From: Pelomonas sp047654785
Lineage (GTDB): Bacteria > Pseudomonadota > Gammaproteobacteria > Burkholderiales > Burkholderiaceae_C
Length of the DNA stretch: 64,000 bases
NCBI RefSeq assembly: GCF_047654785.1
Contig: NZ_JASGKQ010000002.1
Location: forward strand, 744,001 to 808,000
Direction of reading: 5' to 3'
The translations under genes and the position numbers were made by a program. The notes under the pieces are model-generated. The model did not search any database. It saw only the letters and a program-made list of their open reading frames with translations, and was not told the DNA's origin. Below, piece by piece: positions 15,437 through 25,316 of this stretch (the first letter of the stretch is position 1; each line of letters starts with the position of its first letter).

Positions 15437-15642
15437 CCATCCGTCTGACCGACGACAAGCATGAACGCCTGAAAGCCTTGGCACGGGCCAATGCCATCAG
15501 CGTGAACAAGCTGGTGGATGAACTGGCGACCGTGGCCCTGGCGAACTACGACGCCCGTGTGCGGTTCGAAACCCGCGCGGCGCGGGGGAGGCCGGAGCGT
15601 GCGCTGGCCCTGCTGGACAAGCTGGACCAGTCGAACCGTTGA
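15424..15642 (+). CDS. Ribbon-helix-helix antitoxin
   Basis: A 72-residue protein beginning MSTLTIRLTDDKHERLKALA, followed by RANAISVNKLVDEL, the strand-helix-helix pattern of Arc/CopG/HicB-type antitoxins. A strong ribosome site (GGAGGTG, 15412-15418) precedes ATG 15424 inside the toxin gene. It should bind and neutralise the PIN toxin and repress the pair through the palindrome at 14976. The basic, Ala-rich tail (TRAARGRPERALALLDKL) is the likely toxin-binding part. Confidence 0.8.
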   Translation: MSTLTIRLTDDKHERLKALARANAISVNKLVDELATVALANYDARVRFETRAARGRPERALALLDKLDQSNR

Positions 15643-15682
15643 ACCTGGAAACGGTGGCTGGCCACTCGCGATTCCGTCGCGG

Positions 15683-16747
15683 TCAGCGCGCCAGCGGCAG
15701 CACCGCGTCCTTCAGCACGCGCCACTGCGCATCCAGCAGCGGCCCGTTGGGATCGTGGCCGGCGCGGTGCACGATGACGAGCTTTTTGGCCGGTGCCGTG
15801 AGGCGGTCGAACCAGGCCTGCGTCACGGCCGCCGGGGTCAGCAGGTCTTCCTCGCCCTGCACGAGGAAGACCGGCAGCGCGAGCTTCGTGCGCCGGCCCG
15901 GCAGGTCCAGCTGCCACAGCATGCCGTCGCCCTGGAGGCCGACGAACTTCAGGAAGGAGAAGGCCTCGCCGGCTTCATACGCGGCAGCGTCCTGCGGGCC
16001 GGCGTGGTCGGCGGCGGGCGTCCAGGCGGGGCCGGGCGCGGTGCGCCTGGCCTCGTAGCCGCGCAGGATGCGGCGCAGCTTGCCGAAGCTGCGCGGGTCG
16101 GTCCAGGGCGGCGCGCCCAGGGCCTGCAGCGTGTCGAGGGCCGGCTGGTCGCCCAGTTCGCGGGCGCGCTGCAGCGCCAGCGCGTGGCTGGCGGCCAGGT
16201 CGGCCGGGCCGACGAGCTGGGCCACGCCCACGTAGGCGTGGAACAGCCCGGGCCGCAGGTGCGCCATCTCCACGGCCAGCGCCGCGCCCCAGGAGCCGCC
16301 GGTCAGGATGAGCTTGGCGTGGCCCAGGCGGCGCCGCAGGTGCTCGGCCACGGCGATGCCGTCGGCGGCCAGCAGGTCCAGCGTCAGCGGCGTGCCGTCG
16401 AACTCGGCCGGCGCCAGCTCGCGCACCGGCAGGTTGCGGCCGTAGCTGCGGCCGGCGCCGCGCTGGTCCCACTGCACGAGGGTGAAGTCTTTCGCCCACG
16501 CGCCGAACAGCGCATCGGCGAACGGCGTGTTCGGGTTGCCCGGGCCGCCGTGCACGAACAGCAGCACGGGGTTGCGGCAGTCCTGGCCGGTGACGGTCAG
16601 CCACTGCGGCTGGCCATTGATCTCGACGAAGCCCTGCTCGCGCACCGCGCGGTCCCGGGCGCTGGCGTCGCAGGCGGGCGCCAGCGAGCCGGCGTGGCTG
16701 GTGAACTGCGCAAGCAGCAGGGCGGCGGTCAGCAGGCGTCGGATCAA
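15683..16747 (-). CDS. Secreted alpha/beta hydrolase, prolyl iminopeptidase-like
   Basis: A 354-residue protein. TTG at 16745-16747 is the best start: it has GGAG five bases upstream and gives a signal peptide, LIRRLLTAALLLAQFTSHAG. The hydrolase motifs are LLFVHGGPGNPNTPF (HGGPG oxyanion loop of prolyl iminopeptidases), LVQWDQRGAGRSYG, the nucleophile elbow TGGSWGAALA, and the C-terminal HRAGHDPNGP with the catalytic His. Family S33 enzymes remove N-terminal proline or hydrolyse esters and lactones. Export from the cytoplasm suggests use of external substrates. It diverges from ilvD. Confidence 0.8.
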   Translation of the reverse strand: MIRRLLTAALLLAQFTSHAGSLAPACDASARDRAVREQGFVEINGQPQWLTVTGQDCRNPVLLFVHGGPGNPNTPFADALFGAWAKDFTLVQWDQRGAGRSYGRNLPVRELAPAEFDGTPLTLDLLAADGIAVAEHLRRRLGHAKLILTGGSWGAALAVEMAHLRPGLFHAYVGVAQLVGPADLAASHALALQRARELGDQPALDTLQALGAPPWTDPRSFGKLRRILRGYEARRTAPGPAWTPAADHAGPQDAAAYEAGEAFSFLKFVGLQGDGMLWQLDLPGRRTKLALPVFLVQGEEDLLTPAAVTQAWFDRLTAPAKKLVIVHRAGHDPNGPLLDAQWRVLKDAVLPLAR

Positions 16748-16914
16748 GGGGGCTCCACGGCGTGGCAGGCGGCGTGGACTGTAGGCCCGTTCCCGGGCGC
16801 CCGGAGCGTTCGGCAAGGGGCAACCGAGCTTTCGGCGCGCCTGCGGCATTCACCGGCGGCCGGCGCGGCGGGACAATCGCGGCTCCTGATCCCGCATCGA
16901 CCCGTCCGCCCGCC

Positions 16915-18774
16915 ATGCCCACCTACCGTTCCAAGACCTCCACCGCCGGCCGCAACATGGCCGGCGCCCGCTCGCTGTGGCGCGCCACCGGCATGAAGGA
17001 CGAGGACTTCGCCAAGCCCATCATCGCCATCGCCAACTCCTTCACCCAGTTCGTGCCCGGCCACGTGCACCTGAAGGACCTGGGCCAGCTGGTGGCCCGC
17101 GAGATCGAGGCCGTGGGCGGCGTGGCCAAGGAGTTCAACACCATCGCCGTGGACGACGGCATCGCGATGGGCCACGACGGCATGCTGTACTCGCTGCCCA
17201 GCCGCGACATCATTGCCGACTCGGTCGAGTACATGGTCAACGCCCACTGCGCCGACGCGCTGGTGTGCATCTCCAACTGCGACAAGATCACCCCCGGCAT
17301 GCTGATGGCCGCGATGCGGCTCAACATCCCCGTCGTGTTCGTCTCCGGCGGCCCGATGGAGGCCGGCAAGGTGCGCCTGGCGGTGCCGGGCACGGCCAAG
17401 ATCGAGATCAAGAAGCTGGACCTGATCGACGCGATGGTGATGGCCGCCGACGCCAAGGTCAGCGATGCCGACCTCGCCGAGGTCGAGCGCTCCGCCTGCC
17501 CGACCTGCGGCAGTTGCTCCGGCATGTTCACCGCCAACTCGATGAACTGCCTGACCGAGGCGCTGGGCCTTTCGCTGCCCGGCAACGGCACGGTGGTCGC
17601 CACGCACGTGGACCGCGAGGCGCTGTTCAAGCGCGCCGGCCGCACGGCCGTGGAACTGTGCCGCCGCTACTACGAGCAGGGCGACGAGCGCGTGCTGCCG
17701 CGCGCCATCGGCAAGAAGGCCTTCGAGAACGCGATGACGCTGGACATCGCGATGGGCGGCTCCACCAACACCATCCTGCACATCCTGGCCGCGGCGCAGG
17801 AGGCCGGCATCGAGTTCGACATGACGGACATCGACCGCCTGTCGCGCGACGTGCCGCAGTTGTGCAAGGTGGCGCCCAACACCAACAAGTACCACATCGA
17901 GGACGTGCACCGCGCGGGCGGCATCATGGCCATCCTGGGCGAGCTGGACCGCGCCGGCAAGCTGCACACCGACGTGCCCACCGTGCATGCGCCGACGATG
18001 AAGGACGCGCTGGACCAGTGGGACATCGCCCGCGCGCCCAGCGACGCGGTGCAAACCTTCTACAAGGCCGGCCCGGCCGGCATCCCGACGCAGACCGCCT
18101 TCAGCCAGGACAGCCGCTGGCCCAGCCTGGACGTGGACCGTGCCGAAGGCTGCATCCGCGCCTACGACCATGCCTTCAGCAAGGAAGGCGGCCTGGCCGT
18201 GCTGCGCGGCAACATCGCGCTGGACGGCTGCGTCGTGAAGACCGCCGGCGTGGATGACGCGCTGCTCGTCTTCGAAGGCCCGGCGCATGTGGTGGAAAGC
18301 CAGGACGAAGCCGTCGCCAACATCCTCGACGACCAGGTCAAGGCCGGCGACGTGGTGGTGGTGCGCTACGAAGGCCCCAAGGGCGGCCCCGGCATGCAGG
18401 AGATGCTCTACCCGACCAGCTACATCAAGAGCAAGGGCCTGGGCAAGGCCTGCGCGCTGCTGACGGACGGGCGCTTCTCGGGCGGCACCTCGGGCCTGTC
18501 CATCGGCCACTGCTCGCCCGAGGCGGCGGCGGGCGGCGCGATCGGCCTGGTGCGCAACGGCGACCGCATCCGCATCGACATCCCGAACCGCAGCATCGAC
18601 GTGCTGCTGAGCGACGAGGAACTGGCGAAGCGCCGTGCCGAGCAGGACGCCAAGGGCTGGAAGCCCGTCCAGGCCCGCCCGCGCAAGGTGTCGGCGGCGC
18701 TGAAGGCCTACGCGCTGCTGGCGACCTCGGCGGACAAGGGCGCGGTGCGGGATTTGAGCAAGCTGGAGGGTTGA
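16915..18774 (+). CDS. ilvD: Dihydroxy-acid dehydratase
   Basis: A 619-residue iron-sulfur dehydratase making 2-oxoisovalerate and 2-oxo-3-methylvalerate in valine/isoleucine synthesis. The start MPTYRSKTSTAGRNMAGARS is typical of the long E. coli-type IlvD. Cluster cysteines are in VCISNCDKITPGM and ACPTCGSCSGMFTANSMN. SDGRF-type text appears as LLTDGRFSGGTSGLSIGH. Length and order are complete. The gene is monocistronic and ends four bases before the convergent gene on the other strand, at a strong hairpin. Confidence 0.96.
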   Translation: MPTYRSKTSTAGRNMAGARSLWRATGMKDEDFAKPIIAIANSFTQFVPGHVHLKDLGQLVAREIEAVGGVAKEFNTIAVDDGIAMGHDGMLYSLPSRDIIADSVEYMVNAHCADALVCISNCDKITPGMLMAAMRLNIPVVFVSGGPMEAGKVRLAVPGTAKIEIKKLDLIDAMVMAADAKVSDADLAEVERSACPTCGSCSGMFTANSMNCLTEALGLSLPGNGTVVATHVDREALFKRAGRTAVELCRRYYEQGDERVLPRAIGKKAFENAMTLDIAMGGSTNTILHILAAAQEAGIEFDMTDIDRLSRDVPQLCKVAPNTNKYHIEDVHRAGGIMAILGELDRAGKLHTDVPTVHAPTMKDALDQWDIARAPSDAVQTFYKAGPAGIPTQTAFSQDSRWPSLDVDRAEGCIRAYDHAFSKEGGLAVLRGNIALDGCVVKTAGVDDALLVFEGPAHVVESQDEAVANILDDQVKAGDVVVVRYEGPKGGPGMQEMLYPTSYIKSKGLGKACALLTDGRFSGGTSGLSIGHCSPEAAAGGAIGLVRNGDRIRIDIPNRSIDVLLSDEELAKRRAEQDAKGWKPVQARPRKVSAALKAYALLATSADKGAVRDLSKLEG

Positions 18775-18775
18775 A

Positions 18776-18811
18776 GCCTCATTGCTGGCGCATTGCCGCC
18801 AGCAATGAGGC
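18776..18811. terminator. Perfect 15-bp inverted repeat at the ilvD 3' end
   Basis: Arms GCCTCATTGCTGGCG (18776-18790) and its exact complement (18797-18811) enclose the loop CATTGC. It begins one base after the ilvD stop and also covers the last codons (…LLAAMRQQ) of the convergent gene, so it could end or pause transcription in both directions. No T-run follows, so it may act as an mRNA-stabilising or Rho-linked hairpin rather than a classic intrinsic terminator. Confidence 0.6.
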
Positions 18812-19420
18812 TGGATCGAAGCCGTTCAGCTGACGTGGTTCGCCACGCGACGGCGCGACGCCCATGCCTGCGCCTTCGACCGTTGGCGCACTGCCCGCCA
18901 GGCGGATCAGTGCCCATGCGTCGGCATAGGGCGCCATGTCGGTGGTGGCGACGTTCACCGCCAGATTGCCGAGCTTGCGAACACCGCCTGTCTTGATGAG
19001 AGGGCGGGCGTGCTCGCGCTTCAGCGCGGCGAGGTAGAGCGCATTGGCCTGGTCCCGTGGCAGCACGAAGTAGTGCAGATGGCAGAAGTCCAGCGTGCCA
19101 TCGTGGCCGTGCTGGATGCCGGCCCTTTTGTCCAGGTTCACGAAGACGACGAAGTCGGCCACGAATTTCGGCGTCGAGAGCTCACCTTCGCCCGAGCATT
19201 GCGTCATGTAGACCCAGTCCGGGCCAGGCGAGTAGCCGGTCTTGACCTGGATGAGCAGCTTGCGCCTCGGGTCGCTGGTGTCGATGAGCAGGTCGCTGCC
19301 TGCGAAGTTGGCGCGCAGGCCGGCCGTGTTGTAGGCCGGAATGCCGTGCATCCAGCACTTGGCGGACACGGCCGCCTCGCCGATCTTGCCGTGCGACTGC
19401 TGCTTGCGGAGTTCTTTCAC
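18779..19420 (-). CDS. Uncharacterised protein with a PD-(D/E)XK-like core
   Basis: A 213-residue protein of unknown role. No ATG fits; GTG at 19418-19420 (VKELRKQQSHGKIGEAAVSA) is the best start and lies eight bases after the mmsA stop. The segment GKIGEAAVSAKCWMHGIPA leads to GSDLLIDTSDPRRKLLIQVK. This is a GxD...QxK arrangement as in restriction-endonuclease-like folds and DUF4365-type proteins, where E is more usual than Q. The C-terminus (FDPASLLAAMRQQ) is encoded by the hairpin. Third codon positions are visibly less GC-rich than in mmsA or ilvD, which suggests recent acquisition. No methylase or partner gene is adjacent. Confidence 0.6.
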   Translation of the reverse strand: MKELRKQQSHGKIGEAAVSAKCWMHGIPAYNTAGLRANFAGSDLLIDTSDPRRKLLIQVKTGYSPGPDWVYMTQCSGEGELSTPKFVADFVVFVNLDKRAGIQHGHDGTLDFCHLHYFVLPRDQANALYLAALKREHARPLIKTGGVRKLGNLAVNVATTDMAPYADAWALIRLAGSAPTVEGAGMGVAPSRGEPRQLNGFDPASLLAAMRQQ

Positions 19421-19428
19421 GATGCGGC

Positions 19429-20928
<1,500 letters not shown>

Positions 20929-21088
20929 TGCAATTCCTTCAGCCGCAGCGGGCATTCATCGGGGGGGAGGCGGCGCCGGTCGCCGCCGCAGCGCCGATGG
21001 TGCCAGGGACCGCGCCCTCCGCGCGCGCGGATTGCCGCCGGCACGGGGCACGCGGCGCTTCGCCGATGCGCAAGGGGCGCTTGCCGCC

Positions 21089-21104
21089 CGGCAAAATTTT
21101 GCCG
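21089..21104. promoter_or_regulatory. 16-bp perfect palindrome between mmsA and the TetR gene
   Basis: CGGCAAAATTTTGCCG is fully self-complementary and stands out as AT-rich in a GC-rich intergenic region. It lies 53 bases before the TetR start and about 160 before mmsA. TetR dimers bind palindromes of this size, so it is the natural operator for autoregulation and for mmsA control. Confidence 0.55.
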
Positions 21105-21156
21105 CGCGGCCGCACGCTGCGGCACCCCGGCGGTGCGCGACGCCAGAATCCGGTGC

Positions 21157-21789
21157 ATGACCGTGACCGCTTCCGTCCCGCGCACGCCGCGCGCCGCCAC
21201 CTTGCGCAAGCAGGAGGCCATCCTGGCCGAGGCCGAGCGCCAGTTCGCCCGCTTCGGCTTCGAGGGCGTCAGCCTGGACAGCATCGCCGCCGCGCTGGAG
21301 CTGTCGCGCCAGAACCTGCTCTACCACTGGCCCAGCAAGGAGGAGCTCTACCGCGCCGTGCTGGACAGCGTGATGGACGAGTGGCTGGCGAACATGAACG
21401 CCATCACCCAGGCCGGCGAGCCGCGCGCCGCCATCCAGGCCTATGTGGCCGACAAGCTGCGCTTCAGCCGCGAGCGGCCCAGCGGCAACGCGGTGTTCAC
21501 GCGCGAGATGATGGCCGGCGCGCCGCGCTATGCCGACGTGCTGAAGGCGCAGGTGATGCCGCTGCTGCACGCCGACGTGGCGCGCTTCGAGCGCTGGGCC
21601 GACGAGGGCCGCATCCGCCGGCTGGACTTCATGCACCTGATGTTCCTGATCTGGTCGTCCACGCAGGCCTATGCCGACCTGGGCGCGCAGTTCTCGCTCT
21701 ACATGGGCAAGCCGGCGCTGGACGACGCGGACTTCGAGCGTGCGCGCGGGCTGATCGTGAACCTGATCTGGCGCAGCCTCGCCGTTTAG
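21157..21789 (+). CDS. TetR-family transcriptional regulator
   Basis: A 210-residue regulator. Its N-terminal helix-turn-helix (KQEAILAEAERQFARFGF, then SLDSIAAALELSRQNLLYHW) has the unusual SRQNLLYHWPSKEELY recognition region found in RutR-like members. The C-terminal half (LDFMHLMFLIWSSTQAYADL) resembles the RutR/YcdC ligand domain, linked in E. coli to pyrimidine catabolism. This fits a regulator of mmsA, since malonate semialdehyde arises from pyrimidine degradation; the link is inferred. Its TAG stop overlaps the stop of the convergent ABC permease gene. Confidence 0.88.
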   Translation: MTVTASVPRTPRAATLRKQEAILAEAERQFARFGFEGVSLDSIAAALELSRQNLLYHWPSKEELYRAVLDSVMDEWLANMNAITQAGEPRAAIQAYVADKLRFSRERPSGNAVFTREMMAGAPRYADVLKAQVMPLLHADVARFERWADEGRIRRLDFMHLMFLIWSSTQAYADLGAQFSLYMGKPALDDADFERARGLIVNLIWRSLAV

Positions 21790-22523
21790 ATCGTGCGTTT
21801 CAGCCGGTGCAGCGCCACACCGCTGCACAGCAGCGTGAAGCCGAGCAGCACGGCCACCGCCATCTCCGGCGCGATCCAGCGGAACTTGGCGACGCCGCCC
21901 GCCGCGAAGGCGAGCTGGTCCAGGTGGAAGTGCGGCCAGAACACCGTCTGGAAGTGCATGGACGCCGGCAGCGGGAAGAACACGCCCGACAGGTACAGCC
22001 CCGGCAGATAGGCCAGGTTGGCATAGGCCGGCGCGGCCGAGCCGCTGGTCAGCGCGCCCAGCATCAGGCCCAGCGCGCAGAAGGGCACGGTGCCGGCGAC
22101 GAGCACGGCGCTCATCGCCGCGAGCTGCGCGCCGTCCAGCCGCGCCTGGCCGGTGGCGGCGGCCAGCACGAGGATGGGCAGGTAGGCGAGCGTGCCGCAC
22201 ACCACGCCCGCGACCATCTTGGCCGCGAGCCAGGCGCCGGGCGGCGCCGGCTGGGCGCGCTTGAGCGTCAGCAGGCCCTGCTCGCGCTCCAGCGCCAGGT
22301 TGGGGCAGGTGGCGAACAGCGCGGCCATCGTCACGGCCATCACCGAGAAGCCGCCGAACATGAAGCGGCCCGCGTCCGGATCCCTGGCGACCATCTCGCC
22401 GGCCACCGCGAAGGCGAACAGCAGATAGGTGCCGACCGGCAGCAGGAACATTGGCAGCGCGAAGGCCGGCGTGCGCAGCAGGCGCAGCAGTTCGAGGCGG
22501 ATTTCGAGGAGATACGTGTTCAT
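21786..22523 (-). CDS. ABC-2 type permease, last gene of the ytr-like operon
   Basis: A 245-residue membrane protein with six predicted helices, starting MNTYLLEIRLELLRLLRTPA. The segment LALEREQGLLTLKRAQP and a long loop before LAYLPGLYLSGVFFPLPASM are typical of ABC-2 exporters (COG0842). It overlaps the upstream acyltransferase-ABC fusion by ATGA, so it is the probable membrane partner of that protein's ATPase domain. The pair resembles drug or lipid exporters. The gene ends exactly at the TetR stop on the other strand. Confidence 0.87.
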   Translation of the reverse strand: MNTYLLEIRLELLRLLRTPAFALPMFLLPVGTYLLFAFAVAGEMVARDPDAGRFMFGGFSVMAVTMAALFATCPNLALEREQGLLTLKRAQPAPPGAWLAAKMVAGVVCGTLAYLPILVLAAATGQARLDGAQLAAMSAVLVAGTVPFCALGLMLGALTSGSAAPAYANLAYLPGLYLSGVFFPLPASMHFQTVFWPHFHLDQLAFAAGGVAKFRWIAPEMAVAVLLGFTLLCSGVALHRLKRTI

Positions 22524-24619
22524 GCGGCTTCCCGGGTCAAGGCGTTGAAGGCGTCGTTGAGGCCGGCCTGCTGCACTTCCAGCCGCGCGAGCGCGGGGTC
22601 GGCGGCGAGCAGGCGGCGCACGACGGATTCGGATGCGGCGTCGGTCGTGACGATGGCCAGCCGCGCGTCGTCGCCGGCCACGTCCACGACGCCCGGCCAG
22701 CGGCGAACCTCGGCGGCGGGCAGCGCCGTCTCGCAGCGGATGTGGCGGCGCGACACCAGCGCGCGCATCTCGTCCACGCTGCCCGTCGCGACGACGCGGC
22801 CCCGGGCCAGCACGGCGACGCGGCTGGCCAGCGCCTCGGCCTCTTCGAGGTAGTGCGTCGTCAGCAGGATGGAGCAGCCCTCGCGCAGCAGCGCGCGGAT
22901 GCTGGCCCACAGCGCCTCGCGGGCCTGCAGGTCGAGGCCGACGCTGGGCTCGTCGAGGAACAGCACGCGCGGCCGGCCGCAGACCGCGAGCGCGAACTGC
23001 ACCTGGCGCTTCTGCCCGCCCGAGAGCTGGCCATAGGGCCGCGCGGCCAGCGCCTCGATGCCGGCGCGCGCCAGCGCTTCCCGCACCGTCATCGGCCGCG
23101 CGTAATAGCTGGCCGACAGCGCGACCAGCTCGTGCACCTTCAGGTCCTTCGGCAGTTCGACGTCCTGCATCATGACGCCCAGCCCGCGCCGCCGCGCGAG
23201 GTCCTGCGGCGCGCCGCCGAGCAGGCGCACGAGGCCGGCGTCGGCCTCGTTCAGGCCCAGCCACAGCGAGATGGCCGTGGACTTGCCCGCGCCGTTGGGC
23301 CCCAGCAGCGCCAGCAGCTCGCCGCGCTTCAGGTCCAGGTTCACGCCGCTCAGCGCGTCGAGTGCGCCATAGCGCTTGGACACGCCGCACAGTTGCGCGA
23401 CCACCTCGCCGTCATCCTCGGGCGGCGGCAGCTCCGGCACGGCGCGGCGCGGAGGGGCCCGGCCGTTGAGCACGCGGCCGATCAGCGTCGGGCGCACGAG
23501 GACGCGGTAGCTCACCAGCAGCAGCGCCAGGCTCGCGGCGACGATGAAGGGGAATTTCAGGCCCCAGGGCAGCGGCCAGTCGCCGACCCAGACCTGCAGC
23601 GCGGCGACCAGCGGCAGGTGAGCGAGGTAGATCCAGTAGGACGCATCGGCCAGGTAGCGCAGCGCCGGGTGGTGGCCGGACAGGAAGCGCAGCGCCAGGC
23701 CGGTGACCGCGAAGCTCCAGGCCCAGGCGGACGCGACGAAGGCCAGCGTGAATACCAGCTTGGGCTGTGCCGGCATGCCGAACGGCGGCAGGGTCTTGAG
23801 GATGTAGAGGCACACGGCCGACGACGCGACGGCCAGCGCCAGATGCGCCAGCCAGCGCGCGCGCAGCGCGGCCAGCGCGCCGGGCGCGCGCTGCGCCAGC
23901 CAGCCGAACGCGAAGGCCGTGCCGTAGCCCACGGTGGCCGGCGCTTGCGGCAGCAGCGACTGGTCGGGCGTCGGGATGCCGGCCCAGGGCATCCATGCGG
24001 GCAGTTGCAGCAGCACGCCCGCCAGCGGCAGGCCCAGCAGCAGCGCGCCGGCCGGCCAGCGCAGCGCGGCGGCGACCGCGCGGTCCACGCCGCCGCGCAG
24101 AACCTGGCGCCGGTCGAGCCGCGCGACCGCGCTGCGCAGCAGCAGCGCGCCGGCATACAGCCACAGCAGTTGGTACAGGAACCACAGATGCGCCAGCGGG
24201 AAGGCGCCGGGCGCCGCCGGCATCTCGGGCATGGCCGGCGGCGCGCCGTGGAAGAGCTTCTGCGCGCCGAGATGCCAGACGAAGGCGATGGCCGGGAACA
24301 GCAGCATCCAGCCCACCACCAGCGGCACGGCGATGCGCCGGGCGCGGTCGGCGCAGAAGCCCCGCGTGCCGAGCCGCGGGTGCAGCAGCCGCGCGAAGAA
24401 GCCGGAGATGAAGAAGAACAGCGTCATGCGGAAGCTGTGCGCGACGAAGCCGGCGTCGGCGAGCAGCGGGCTGGGCGACACGTCGTTCATCGCCCACAGG
24501 CCCGGCGGCATGCCTGGGATGAAGGACAGCGTCGCGTGGAAGGCCACGCCCAGCAGCAGGGCGAAGCTCCGCACGGCGTCGAGGGCGTGCAGCCTCTCGC
24601 CGTTGGTTTTGGGAGTCAT
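22520..24619 (-). CDS. Fusion of a membrane acyltransferase (family 3) and an ABC exporter ATPase
   Basis: A 699-residue chain in one frame. Residues 1-385 are an AcylTransf_3/OpgC-like domain with about ten helices. It opens LHALDAVRSFALLLGVAFHA, has SFRMTLFFFISGFFARLL, and ends with SYWIYLAHLPLVAALQV. Residues 386-405 are a linker rich in Pro and charged residues. Residues 406-620 are an ABC ATPase with Walker A GPNGAGKST (440-448), signature LSGGQ (532-536), Walker B VLFLDEP (552-558) and the switch His in TTH (589). A small C-terminal domain follows. The ATPase should pair with the permease at 21786. Coupling an O-acyltransferase to an exporter suggests acylation of a lipid or sugar linked to its transport; the substrate is unknown. 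Confidence 0.88.
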   Translation of the reverse strand: MTPKTNGERLHALDAVRSFALLLGVAFHATLSFIPGMPPGLWAMNDVSPSPLLADAGFVAHSFRMTLFFFISGFFARLLHPRLGTRGFCADRARRIAVPLVVGWMLLFPAIAFVWHLGAQKLFHGAPPAMPEMPAAPGAFPLAHLWFLYQLLWLYAGALLLRSAVARLDRRQVLRGGVDRAVAAALRWPAGALLLGLPLAGVLLQLPAWMPWAGIPTPDQSLLPQAPATVGYGTAFAFGWLAQRAPGALAALRARWLAHLALAVASSAVCLYILKTLPPFGMPAQPKLVFTLAFVASAWAWSFAVTGLALRFLSGHHPALRYLADASYWIYLAHLPLVAALQVWVGDWPLPWGLKFPFIVAASLALLLVSYRVLVRPTLIGRVLNGRAPPRRAVPELPPPEDDGEVVAQLCGVSKRYGALDALSGVNLDLKRGELLALLGPNGAGKSTAISLWLGLNEADAGLVRLLGGAPQDLARRRGLGVMMQDVELPKDLKVHELVALSASYYARPMTVREALARAGIEALAARPYGQLSGGQKRQVQFALAVCGRPRVLFLDEPSVGLDLQAREALWASIRALLREGCSILLTTHYLEEAEALASRVAVLARGRVVATGSVDEMRALVSRRHIRCETALPAAEVRRWPGVVDVAGDDARLAIVTTDAASESVVRRLLAADPALARLEVQQAGLNDAFNALTREAA

Positions 24620-24629
24620 GGATGTCCTT

Positions 24630-25316
24630 CTAGAGGAAGTCGCGCCGCCGCGCGGCGACGAACAGGGGCAGGAGCAGCGCGATCGCCGTCGCGCCCAGTT
24701 CGAGCGCCAGAACCAGCCAGAACGCGCCGTTCCAGACGGGCTCGGGCTTCAGCATGTGGGCGCCGAGTTCGGGCACGCGGCCGATGCCCATCATGAACAG
24801 CGTCACGCCCATGTTGGTCAGCACGATCACGCCGACCATCGCCGCCTCGGACTGCGCGTGCAGCACCGCGCACAGCACGATGCAGAAGTTCAGCAGCAGG
24901 TAGGCGCACAGCAGCACGCCGAAGGGCAGCAGGCCGTCCGGGATGCCCGGCAGCGCGGCGACCAGGCCCAGCGCGCCCGCGCTCAACGCGGCCCAGGGCG
25001 GCAGGAAGCACAGCAGCAGCCCGAGCAGCTTGGCGCGCACGTAGTCGGCCGGCGTCAGCGGCAGGCTCATCACGAAGCGCTGGGCGCGCTCCTTGCGCTC
25101 GTTGGCGACGCCGAACATCGCCAGCAGCACGCCCAGCGCGATGGCGGCCGTCAGCCAGACGAGGAAGCCGATGTTGAAGCCCATCTCGCCGCTGGCCGCG
25201 ACGGGCAGGCCGGCCAGCCCCGCGGCGGCGGCGGTGGCCATCAGCCCCCGGTGCTGGTGCAGCTCCTTGGCGACGAGGCGGCGCGTGGTGGCGTTCATGG
25301 CGTTCATGCCGTTCAT
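24630..25316 (-). CDS. ABC-2 type permease subunit
   Basis: A 228-residue membrane protein with six helices. After a repetitive start (MNGMNAMNATTRR) comes LVAKELHQHRGLMATAAAAG, the typical cytoplasmic lead-in of ABC-2 permeases, and ANERKERAQRFVMSLPLTPA, the loop that contacts the ATPase. It overlaps the ATPase gene upstream by ATGA and is followed after ten bases by the fusion gene. ATGs at 25307 and 25298 are alternative starts. It likely forms an exporter with the ATPase at 25313. Confidence 0.85.
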   Translation of the reverse strand: MNGMNAMNATTRRLVAKELHQHRGLMATAAAAGLAGLPVAASGEMGFNIGFLVWLTAAIALGVLLAMFGVANERKERAQRFVMSLPLTPADYVRAKLLGLLLCFLPPWAALSAGALGLVAALPGIPDGLLPFGVLLCAYLLLNFCIVLCAVLHAQSEAAMVGVIVLTNMGVTLFMMGIGRVPELGAHMLKPEPVWNGAFWLVLALELGATAIALLLPLFVAARRRDFL

